Below are positions 1 to 6,583 of a stretch of 7,326 bases of DNA, piece by piece. The notes below the pieces were generated by a model. It did no database searches. It was not told where the DNA came from and was given only the letters and a program-made list of their open reading frames with translations. Numbering within the stretch: the first letter of the stretch is position 1; every line of letters begins with the position of its first letter. The translations under genes and the position numbers were made by a program. Source of the DNA: Candidatus Woesearchaeota archaeon (lineage in GTDB: Archaea; Nanobdellota; Nanobdellia; Woesearchaeales; WAPJ01); NCBI GenBank assembly GCA_015519985.1, contig WIAN01000098.1:1-7326 (forward strand), in the 5' to 3' direction.

Positions 1-535
1 AAGTATAATATCCTCCTATTTCTTTTTTTATTATCATTAATTCTGTTCTTCCTACTATTCCTTTATACCATGAACCTACCAAGCCTAATTTTTTTCCTGA
101 ATGAATGTAATCTCCTTTTTTTATAGTAACGTTTTTTACATGATCAATTTCAACTATCCATGCCGAATTCTTTTTTGGAGATATCCAAATATAATAATCA
201 TCATTTTCAGGTTGAAAACCCACATCTAAAACATAGCCGTTTAAAGGACTGAGAACAGTACTTTTATCATTCAAATAAAATTCATAAGTTGGTGATAATT
301 GAGAGTTTCCAAATTCATCTCTTACTTCTGCTCCAAAAGGAAGTATTGGACCGTATGATGAAACATAAGAAGAATTATAAGAAAAATTGTTTTCATCAAC
401 CAAAAAATTATAAAATACAGGTTTCTCATTATAATTTTTATAAAAAGAAATTGAAAAAAATATTAACAAAATTATTAATAGTAAAAAAGATAATAAAAGT
501 ATATGCAAAAAAGATTTTTTATTTTTCTTTATCAT
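1..535 (-). CDS. Membrane-anchored M23/lysostaphin-like domain protein, probably non-catalytic (3' end outside window)
   Basis: The minus frame is open from ATG at 535 to the window edge, giving 178 residues with no stop. A Lys-rich N-terminus (MIKKNKK) precedes a hydrophobic helix at about residues 9-31, so it is a signal anchor with the remainder probably outside the cell. There is no Cys for a lipobox. Residues about 92-170 resemble the beta-sheet core of M23 metallopeptidases and related lipoyl-like barrels: SPLNGYV (96-102), then IDHV (130-133), then IKKGDYIHSGKKLGLVG (138-154), ending in GRTELMI (162-168). In active M23 enzymes the first zinc motif is HxxxD and the last is HxH. Here the corresponding places read SPTYEF (81-86) and RTEL, so the metal site looks lost; H132 is the only plausible leftover. 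I infer a binding or structural role rather than hydrolysis. The ATG follows a TATA-like box by about 24 nt. Codon use is more mixed than in the neighbouring genes. The family call is by motif pattern only; the missing C-terminus could contain more domains. Confidence 0.62.
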   Translation of the reverse strand, partial: MIKKNKKSFLHILLLSFLLLIILLIFFSISFYKNYNEKPVFYNFLVDENNFSYNSSYVSSYGPILPFGAEVRDEFGNSQLSPTYEFYLNDKSTVLSPLNGYVLDVGFQPENDDYYIWISPKKNSAWIVEIDHVKNVTIKKGDYIHSGKKLGLVGSWYKGIVGRTELMIIKKEIGGYYT

Positions 536-553
536 TTTGAAGAATAATAATTA

Positions 554-565
554 GTTTATTTAAAA
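554..565 (-). promoter_or_regulatory. TATA-like box for the M23-like gene
   Basis: Read on the minus strand, the sequence TTTAAATAAAC is centred about 24 nt upstream of the ATG at 535. This is the spacing of an archaeal TATA box to the transcription start, so the mRNA is probably leaderless or nearly so. No Shine-Dalgarno-like purine run precedes the ATG. AT-richness makes chance TATA matches common, hence low confidence. Confidence 0.35.
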
Positions 566-651
566 AACTTTTTATGTTTTTTTATTTATTTTATTTTTTT
601 ATGAATTTTTATTTATTTTTATGATTTTATTATATTCTTTTTTTAGTTAAA

Positions 652-659
652 TTTATAAA
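652..659 (+). promoter_or_regulatory. Upstream TATA-like box (TTTATAAA) of the cation-ATPase gene
   Basis: TTTATAAA is the best TATA match in the divergent intergenic region. On the plus strand it would place a transcript start near 682 and a leader of about 40 nt before the ATG at 722. It is close to palindromic, so it could also serve the minus-strand gene with a long leader. It competes with the downstream box at 692-699. Confidence 0.3.
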
Positions 660-661
660 AC

Positions 662-681
662 AAAATGTAATAAAACATTTT
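662..681. repeat. Inverted repeat AAAATGT-N6-ACATTTT, candidate operator
   Basis: Two perfect 7-nt arms, 662-668 and 675-681, flank a 6-nt AATAAA spacer. The dyad lies directly after the TTTATAAA box and just upstream of the second TATA-like element, where a dimeric repressor could block transcription of the cation pump gene. If transcribed, it would form only a weak AU-rich hairpin, so a DNA-level operator is more plausible than an RNA element. In such AT-rich DNA, chance dyads of this size are not rare. Confidence 0.3.
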
Positions 682-691
682 ATTTATTACT

Positions 692-700
692 ATTTTAAAT
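692..700 (+). promoter_or_regulatory. Proximal TATA-like box of the cation-ATPase gene
   Basis: ATTTTAAAT is centred about 26 nt before the ATG at 722, the distance expected for a leaderless archaeal transcript starting at that ATG. This supports the ATG at 722 over the in-frame GTG at 701, which would sit inside the promoter. Confidence 0.35.
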
Positions 701-721
701 GTGTTTCCAAAGTGGTTTTTT

Positions 722-3526
722 ATGAAGGATTATTCTAAACTTTTGAAGGAAGGAAAGTTTTATGCTGTTCCTATTGATAAAATTTTATCTTTTCTAAAAT
801 CAAGAAAAACTGGTTTGTATGAGAAAGAAGCTGATTTTAGATTGAAAAAGTTTGGTTATAATGAGTTAAAGAAAAAAAAGCATGATAGTGCTTTAAAAAT
901 TTTTTTATCTCAATTTTCTAATTTTTTAGTTATTCTTTTAATTTTTGCTGCTTTTATAAGTTTGTTTTTAGGAGAAATTTTAGATTCTATTGCAATATTC
1001 GCAATACTTTTTTTAACTGCTATTTTAGGTTTTATTCAAGATTATAAAGCTGAAAAAGCCATGGAAGCTTTAGAAAAAATGTCTTCTCCTTATGCTAAAG
1101 TTTTAAGAAATAATATTATTGTTAAAATTCCTTCTAAAAATATTGTTGTTGGAGATATTGTTTTTTTAGAAGCCGGAGATATTGTTCCTGCTGATGGTAG
1201 AATTATTGAAGCCCACAATTTTAAAGTTAATGAAGCTAATCTTACTGGTGAAAGTAACGATGTTAAAAAAAACAGTGATGTTTTAAAAAAAATTAACGTT
1301 CCTATTTCTGAACAAAAAAATATGGTTTTTGCTTCTACTATTGTTACTTATGGTAAAGCTTTTGTTGTAGTTACTTCTACTGCTATGAATACTGAAATTG
1401 GAAAGATTGCTAATACAATTCAAGAACAAAAAGAAACTAAAACTCCTTTGCAAGTTAAATTTGATATTATGGGTAAGCAAATAAGTTTTTTAGCTTTGTT
1501 TGTTATTTTTTTAGTTTTTGTTATTAGTTTGTATAATGCTCCTAGCAATATTAGTATTGAACAATATTTTATAGATATGCTTATTTTGTCTTTAAGTTTG
1601 GCTGTTGCTGCTGTTCCTAGTAGTTTACCTCCTATTATTACTATTAGTTTAAGTTTGGGTGCTAAAGCTTTAGCTTCTAAAAAGATGTTGATTAAAAAAC
1701 TTCCTGCTGCTGAAAGTTTAGGTAGTGTTACTTTTATTTGTACTGATAAAACAGGAACTTTAACTAAAAATCAGATGACTGTAAAAAAAATTTTTTTTGA
1801 TAACAAAGTTATTTCTGTTTCTGGAAGCGGTTATGATATTGATGGAGATTTTTTTTTAGAAAAAGAGTTTGATAAAAAAAATAAGAAGTTTAAAAAAGTT
1901 AATAAAAAGTTTAATAATGAAAAGTTAGAATTACTTTTAAGAATTTCTTATTTGAATAATAATTCTAAAGTTGTTAAAGATAAAAATTCTTATTCTGTTA
2001 TTGGCGATCCTACTGAGGGTGCTTTGAAAGTTTTGTCTTATAAAAGTTTTTTTAAAAAAAATTATTTTGATGAAAATTTTGTTTTTATTGAAGAATTACC
2101 TTTTGATTCTGATAGAAAAAGAATGAGCGTTATTTATGACAATTTAAAAAATAATTTTAGAGAAGTTTATGTTAAAGGAGCTCCTGATCTTTTACTAGAA
2201 AGATGTAATAAGATTTTAGATAATGGTAAAGTCAGAAAGTTAACTGTTGAGGATAAAAAAAGAATTTTGAAAGTTAATGAAGAATTTGCTTCTAATGCTT
2301 TAAGAGTTTTAGGTTTTGCTTATAAACCTTTAGAAAAGATTAATGAAATAAATAAAAGCAAAAAAGAATGTAAAAATAAAAATAAAGAAAATTTTGATGT
2401 TGAAAAAATTGAAAATAACCTTATTTTTGTTGGTTTGACTGGAATGTATGATCCTCCTAGGGAAGAGGTTAAAAAAGCCATTATGGAGACTAAAAATGCA
2501 GGTATTAAAGTTATGATTATTACTGGTGATCATGCTTTAACTACTAAGGCTGTTGCTAAAGAGATTGGTTTGTATAATAAAGGTGATAAAATTCTTTTAG
2601 GTGAAGAGTTAGATTCTTTTAGTGATGATGAACTTTTAAATTTTATTGAGGATATTAAAATTATTGCTAGAGCTTTGCCTATTCAAAAACTTAGAGTTGT
2701 TAAACTTTTACAAAAAAAAGGTCATATTGTTGCTATGACTGGTGATGGTGTTAATGATGCTCCTGCTTTGAAAAAAGCTGATATTGGTATTGCTGTAGGT
2801 TCTGGAACTGACATTGCTAAAGAAGTTTCTAAAGCTGTTTTGGAAGATGATAATTTTGCTACTATTGTTAATGCTATTTCTTATGGTAGAAATATGTATG
2901 ATAAAATTATTAATTCTACTAGGTATTTGTTAGCTTGTAATTCTGGTGAAATTTTAACTATTTTTACTGCTATTATTTTAAAATATTCTATTATTCCTTT
3001 GTTGCCTATTCAAATTTTGTTGATGAATTTGATTACTGACGGTTTGCCTGCTTTGGCTTTAGGTGTTGAACCTGAAGATAAAGATGTTATGAATAGACCT
3101 CCTAGAGATCCTAAAGAGAATCCTATTACTAAAAAGACTTTGTTTATGATTTTAATGTTTGGTGTTGTTATGGCTTCTGGTACTTTATTTTTGTTTCATA
3201 AATATTTGCCTTTAGGAGATACTTATGCTAGAACTGTTGCTTATACTACTCTTGTTATGTTTGAAATGTTTGCTGTTTTTGGTGTTAGAAGTATTAAACC
3301 TTTTAGAAAGTTAAATCCTTTTAGTAATATTTGGTTGTTTTTAGCTGTTGTTTTTAGTATTATTTTACAATTGTTTATTGTCTATAATCCTTTTTTACAA
3401 ACTATTTTTCACACTACTGCTTTAACTGTTTATGATTGGTTGAATATTATTTTAATTTCTAGTTTTGGTTTTTTTGGTATGGAGTTAGGAAAATTTTTTA
3501 TTAACGATGAAAAATATAAAAAATAG
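722..3526 (+). CDS. P-type (P2/SERCA-like) cation-transporting ATPase, probably calcium or another cation
   Basis: A complete 934-residue P2-type ATPase that couples ATP hydrolysis to cation transport across the membrane. Numbered from the ATG at 722: cation-ATPase N-terminal domain about 12-60; TM1-TM2 about 67-105; actuator domain with TGES (175-178); TM3 about 254-271 and TM4 about 285-308; phosphorylation motif DKTGT with acceptor D342; nucleotide-binding KGAPD (485-489); TGDH; hinge TGDGVND (673-679); then TM5-TM10. Likely ion ligands include N740 and E743 in TM5 (NSGE), N769, T772 and D773 in TM6 (NLITDG), and E848 in TM8, matching SERCA N768, E771, N796, T799, D800 and E908. The oddity is TM4: the usual PEGLP is PSSLP (299-303), so the SERCA E309 position is Ser300. 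Ion specificity is therefore uncertain. Lys/Asn-rich inserts occur in the cytoplasmic part. An in-frame GTG at 701 would add seven residues, but I prefer the ATG because of promoter spacing and where the domain begins. Third codon positions are mostly T. Confidence 0.93.
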   Translation: MKDYSKLLKEGKFYAVPIDKILSFLKSRKTGLYEKEADFRLKKFGYNELKKKKHDSALKIFLSQFSNFLVILLIFAAFISLFLGEILDSIAIFAILFLTAILGFIQDYKAEKAMEALEKMSSPYAKVLRNNIIVKIPSKNIVVGDIVFLEAGDIVPADGRIIEAHNFKVNEANLTGESNDVKKNSDVLKKINVPISEQKNMVFASTIVTYGKAFVVVTSTAMNTEIGKIANTIQEQKETKTPLQVKFDIMGKQISFLALFVIFLVFVISLYNAPSNISIEQYFIDMLILSLSLAVAAVPSSLPPIITISLSLGAKALASKKMLIKKLPAAESLGSVTFICTDKTGTLTKNQMTVKKIFFDNKVISVSGSGYDIDGDFFLEKEFDKKNKKFKKVNKKFNNEKLELLLRISYLNNNSKVVKDKNSYSVIGDPTEGALKVLSYKSFFKKNYFDENFVFIEELPFDSDRKRMSVIYDNLKNNFREVYVKGAPDLLLERCNKILDNGKVRKLTVEDKKRILKVNEEFASNALRVLGFAYKPLEKINEINKSKKECKNKNKENFDVEKIENNLIFVGLTGMYDPPREEVKKAIMETKNAGIKVMIITGDHALTTKAVAKEIGLYNKGDKILLGEELDSFSDDELLNFIEDIKIIARALPIQKLRVVKLLQKKGHIVAMTGDGVNDAPALKKADIGIAVGSGTDIAKEVSKAVLEDDNFATIVNAISYGRNMYDKIINSTRYLLACNSGEILTIFTAIILKYSIIPLLPIQILLMNLITDGLPALALGVEPEDKDVMNRPPRDPKENPITKKTLFMILMFGVVMASGTLFLFHKYLPLGDTYARTVAYTTLVMFEMFAVFGVRSIKPFRKLNPFSNIWLFLAVVFSIILQLFIVYNPFLQTIFHTTALTVYDWLNIILISSFGFFGMELGKFFINDEKYKK

Positions 3527-3601
3527 AAAGTAATGAATAAAAAAATAAGAAAACATAATATACAAGATAATATAAAACAACTAAATTACAAAATAAAAAA
3601 G

Positions 3602-3610
3602 TAAATAAAT
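3602..3610 (+). promoter_or_regulatory. TATA-like box of the HerA-like gene
   Basis: TAAATAAAT is centred about 27 nt before the ATG at 3633 and is followed by a T-rich stretch with no Shine-Dalgarno match. It suggests the HerA-like gene has its own leaderless promoter rather than depending on read-through from the ATPase gene 106 nt upstream. Confidence 0.35.
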
Positions 3611-3632
3611 AGTTGTCTTATTCTATTTTTTT

Positions 3633-5609
3633 ATGAGTAAAATTTCTAGTGCTATTGGTGTTATTGAAGGTAAAACTACTACTAGTTTTTTTTCTTTCAA
3701 AACAAATTTTGATGTTGAAAAATTTGATTTTTTAAAAGTAAAAGTTAATCATAATAATGAAGAAAAAGTTGTTTTGTCTCAAATTGTTGAATTAACTCAT
3801 TTCGGTGATTTTGTTAAAGTTGATTGTAAAGTTTTAGGTTTTGTTTCTGAAGAAGGTTTGTCTCCTGTTAGGATTCCTTTAAAACCTGGTAGTAAAGTTT
3901 ATTTTGCTGAAGACAGCATTATTAAAAAAGCTATTAAGATTGATTCTTCTAATGTTAAAGCGTATATTGGTAAGATTGATAAAAAGAATATTAAAGTTTT
4001 TGCTGATTTGCAAAAATTGTTAAGTAAACATATTGCTGTTTTGGCTAAAACTGGTGCTGGTAAAAGTTATACTGTTGGTGTTCTTTTAGAGGAGATTTTA
4101 GATAATAAGATTCCTTTGATTGTTATTGATCCTCACGGAGAATATTCTAGTATGAAGTTTCCTAATAGTAATGTTAAAGATATTGAAAAGTTTAAAAGTT
4201 TTGGTGTTAAAAGTAAGAGTTATGCTAAACAAATTGAAGAGTATTCTGTTTTGAATATTCCTGCTGTTAAAAAACTTGTTTTGAAAGATAGTTTTTCTTC
4301 TAGTGAAATTTTAAAATTGTTGCCTTCTAAAATTACTAATGCTCAAAAATCTTTGTTGTTTTCTGTTTTGAAGGATAAAAATGTTTTTTCTATTAACGAT
4401 GTTATTTCTGAATTGGAAGTTTTAGAGAATAATAATAAATTTTCTTTAATTTCTTTATTGGAATCTTTAAAAAACACTAATATTTTTGAACCTTCTGGTT
4501 ATAGTAGTGAAGAGTTTGTTAAACCTGGGAAAATGTCTATTATTAATTTGAAAGGTTTAGATCCTGAACTACAACAACTTATTGTTTATAAACTTTTGAA
4601 AGATTTGTTTAATGCTAGAAAGTTAAATTTGATTCCTCCTAGTTTTGTTGTTTTAGAGGAAGCTCATAATTTTGCTCCTGAAAAAAATTTTGGTGAAGTT
4701 AAAAGTAATGAGATTGTTAGGTTGATTGCTTCTGAAGGTAGAAAGTTTGGTTTAGGCCTTTGTGTTATTTCTCAAAGACCTGCTAGGATTGATAAGAATG
4801 TTTTAAGTCAAGTTAATAGTCAGATTATTTTGAAAGTTACTAATCCTAATGATGTTAAAGCTATAATTCAAAGTGTTGAAGGTATTAATTCTGAAATTGA
4901 GAGTGAAATTACTTCTTTGAATGTTGGTAGTGCTATTGTTTCTGGTGTTACTGATTTGCCTTTAATTGTTAATATTAGACCTAGAAAAAGTAAGCATGGT
5001 GGAGAAACTGAGAGTATTGTTAAGATTGATAATAAAGCTTCTTTTAAGGAAGAATTGACTGTTGTTAAAGGTAAAGTTGTTTTTGATAATGATAAAGTTG
5101 TTAAGAATGTTAATACTTTTATTGTTCCTGGTGTCTTGTTGTTTTTAGAGCAGAATAATAATGAATTTTTGGTTTTGTTTGAATTATTACAGGGAAAAAT
5201 TGTTTTGGATATTGATAATTTTAAAACTGCTTATTTTTATACTAAAAAAGATTTTAACAGTAATGAAATTAGAGTTTTGGAGTTGATTAAAAATAAAGAT
5301 GAATTTGATATTAATGAATTGTTAAAGGAAGAATCTTTGTTTGTTGTTGGTGAAGCTTTAAGCAGTTTGATTAGGAAAGGTTTGTTGTTTTTTGAAAATA
5401 ATATTTATAGAAAAAGAGATGATGCTGTTTTTGAAAGTCTTTTTGAACATGGTAATTATTATGATATTTCTACTGAAGTTATCTCTTATGATAAAAAGTT
5501 TAATGCTCAAATTAGGGTTGAAGACGTTTTGAGGAAAGTTAAAGAAGTTTCTAAAATTTTAGATTATAAAGTTGTTAATATTGTTTATTATAAACCAGAA
5601 TATCTATAA
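3633..5609 (+). CDS. HerA-like DNA translocase / helicase ATPase (HAS barrel + FtsK-HerA ATPase, DUF87 type)
   Basis: A 658-residue cytoplasmic ATPase of the HerA/FtsK superfamily. The family forms hexamers that pump double-stranded DNA, in archaea classically with the nuclease NurA and Mre11-Rad50 to resect DNA ends. Residues about 5-105 form the N-terminal HAS-like barrel, opening with IGVIEGKTTTS. Walker A is AKTGAGKS (138-145), followed by IDPHGEYS (165-172). Walker B with the catalytic glutamate is VLEEAHNF (340-347), with E343 the likely catalytic residue. SEGRKFG (367-373) and SQRPARI (380-386) carry the conserved glutamine and arginines of the HerA family. About 170 residues follow the ATPase core, including a possible winged-helix segment near 544-600. 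This extension is longer than I expect for crenarchaeal HerA proteins of about 500 residues. No nurA, mre11 or rad50 lies in the window. Other DUF87 ATPases, including conjugation or defence types, share the core, so the exact role is open. Confidence 0.85.
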   Translation: MSKISSAIGVIEGKTTTSFFSFKTNFDVEKFDFLKVKVNHNNEEKVVLSQIVELTHFGDFVKVDCKVLGFVSEEGLSPVRIPLKPGSKVYFAEDSIIKKAIKIDSSNVKAYIGKIDKKNIKVFADLQKLLSKHIAVLAKTGAGKSYTVGVLLEEILDNKIPLIVIDPHGEYSSMKFPNSNVKDIEKFKSFGVKSKSYAKQIEEYSVLNIPAVKKLVLKDSFSSSEILKLLPSKITNAQKSLLFSVLKDKNVFSINDVISELEVLENNNKFSLISLLESLKNTNIFEPSGYSSEEFVKPGKMSIINLKGLDPELQQLIVYKLLKDLFNARKLNLIPPSFVVLEEAHNFAPEKNFGEVKSNEIVRLIASEGRKFGLGLCVISQRPARIDKNVLSQVNSQIILKVTNPNDVKAIIQSVEGINSEIESEITSLNVGSAIVSGVTDLPLIVNIRPRKSKHGGETESIVKIDNKASFKEELTVVKGKVVFDNDKVVKNVNTFIVPGVLLFLEQNNNEFLVLFELLQGKIVLDIDNFKTAYFYTKKDFNSNEIRVLELIKNKDEFDINELLKEESLFVVGEALSSLIRKGLLFFENNIYRKRDDAVFESLFEHGNYYDISTEVISYDKKFNAQIRVEDVLRKVKEVSKILDYKVVNIVYYKPEYL

Positions 5610-5639
5610 TGATTTATAGTGATTTATGATGATTAACAT
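5610..5639. repeat. Three near-repeats of TGATTTA in the convergent junction
   Basis: The 30 nt between the converging HerA-like and lspA stop codons consist of TGATTTATAG, TGATTTATGA and TGATTAACAT, a period-10 degenerate repeat. No strong hairpin and no T-tract terminator is seen on either strand here. It may be slippage-derived spacer DNA. Confidence 0.4.
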
Positions 5640-6188
5640 TCAATAACTTTTGTCTAAGAATAAAAAGTATATTATAAATAATATTACTCCTAAAGTTATG
5701 TAAAAATCTGCAAGGTTGAATAGTGGAAAGTTGAAAGGTAATATTATTATTTTTTGTTTTAAATTTATAAAATCTATCACTGCGCCGTATTTTATTCTTG
5801 ATATTAGGTTTCCTATTATTCCTGATAATAATAATGTTATTGCTGTTATTTGATAGTAAGGTTTTTGAACTTCTTGTATATTATATATTATTTTTAGAAA
5901 GTAAAATGTTAATATTATTATTGCTATTATTGCTATTGTAAATATTAATGCTTCTATTCCTTTTATATTATTCAATAATCCAAAACTTATTCCTTTGTTA
6001 AATACAAATTCTTCTTTTTCATGATAAATCTTTTTTGTGATATAATCTATTAATGTTAAAATTGTTATTGTTAGTATTGTTATTGTTGTTGTTAAAAATA
6101 TTTTTTTACTATCATTATTATTATAATTATTATCATTAATGCTACTAATATTGTTGTTTTTGTTGTTAGTATCGTCTATATTTATCAC
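5640..6188 (-). CDS. lspA: Signal peptidase II (lipoprotein signal peptidase) homologue
   Basis: A 182-residue membrane protein carrying the signature blocks of LspA, the aspartyl protease that cuts the signal peptide from lipid-modified prolipoproteins. Numbered from the GTG at 6188: an Asn-rich cytoplasmic tail (1-29), TM1 about 30-47 ending in DYITK (48-52, the DxxxK block), NKGISFG (64-70, matching NxGxxFG), TM2 about 79-98, TM3 about 112-128, GNLISR (126-131), VIDF (137-140) and FNLAD (157-161), with TM4 to 178. The catalytic pair would be D139 and D161. The usual NxxDR reads NLISR, so the structural Asp is Ser130. The first 29 residues are an unusual low-complexity extension. There is no ATG; GTG at 6188 and TTG at 6191 are the only canonical upstream starts. 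The gene overlaps the 3' end of the coiled-coil gene by 23 nt, suggesting co-transcription and translational coupling. LspA is common in bacteria and sparse in archaea. No product encoded in the window has a lipobox. Confidence 0.82.
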   Translation of the reverse strand: MINIDDTNNKNNNISSINDNNYNNNDSKKIFLTTTITILTITILTLIDYITKKIYHEKEEFVFNKGISFGLLNNIKGIEALIFTIAIIAIIILTFYFLKIIYNIQEVQKPYYQITAITLLLSGIIGNLISRIKYGAVIDFINLKQKIIILPFNFPLFNLADFYITLGVILFIIYFLFLDKSY

Positions 6189-6564
6189 CAAAATTGTTCT
6201 CTATGTTTTGTAATCTTTGGTTTATGCTTTCTAGTATTGTTTTTAAAGAATTCATTTTTTCATTTAATAATTCTATGTCTTTTTTCATTATTATTATTTC
6301 GTTATTAATATTGTTAGATTGGTTGTTTGGATTGTTGTATTGATTGTTAAATTGATTACTAAATTGATTTGTATTTGTATTTTGAAAGTTCATGTTTTGT
6401 TCATATTCTGGTCCTGGTGTTGTTGGTTTGTTTTCTTCGTTGAATGCTGAAAATTTATTATAATCTATTGGTTTGTTTGTGTTTAGAATATCATCGTTTT
6501 CTTTTAATGGATCTGAAAATATATCATCATTTTTCTTTTTTTTTAGAAAGTCAAAAAAACCCAT
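6166..6564 (-). CDS. Small Asn/Gln-rich coiled-coil protein, function unknown
   Basis: A 132-residue soluble protein in three parts. A short amphipathic basic head (MGFFDFLKKKK, residues 1-11) could dock on a membrane or a partner. A disordered acidic-to-neutral linker follows, with residues about 57-88 made largely of Asn and Gln. The C-terminus (about 89-124) shows Ile/Leu heptad spacing with charged flanks, as in a coiled coil, and ends in a basic KYRRY tail. Small proteins of this shape are, to my recollection, frequent in DPANN genomes, but I cannot name a function. An in-frame ATG at 6585 would add seven residues. I chose 6564 because a TATA-like element lies about 24 nt upstream and because MGFF followed by a Lys run is a natural start. 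The 3' end overlaps lspA by 23 nt, so the two are probably in one transcript. An oligomerising scaffold or adaptor is a guess. Confidence 0.75.
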   Translation of the reverse strand: MGFFDFLKKKKNDDIFSDPLKENDDILNTNKPIDYNKFSAFNEENKPTTPGPEYEQNMNFQNTNTNQFSNQFNNQYNNPNNQSNNINNEIIIMKKDIELLNEKMNSLKTILESINQRLQNIENNFGDKYRRY

Positions 6565-6583
6565 TTTGGAAACACCGATAAAC

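Noticed and set aside
289..540. Plus-strand ORF of 83 codons
   Set aside because: It lies antisense to the M23-like gene, whose minus frame has recognisable motifs and a signal anchor; the plus ORF is low-complexity Lys/Leu/Ile only.
701..721. Seven-residue N-terminal extension of the pump from GTG at 701
   Set aside because: It would start within the promoter spacing, and the ATG at 722 fits the domain boundary and the TATA distance better. It cannot be fully excluded.
5610..5639. Bidirectional terminator between HerA-like gene and lspA
   Set aside because: No stable GC hairpin and no long T-tract on either strand; only a degenerate repeat is visible.
6280..6380. CRISPR-like or tandem DNA repeat
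   Set aside because: Short TTGATT/TTGTT words repeat irregularly and are explained by Asn/Gln codons in the linker; there are no constant repeats with unique spacers.
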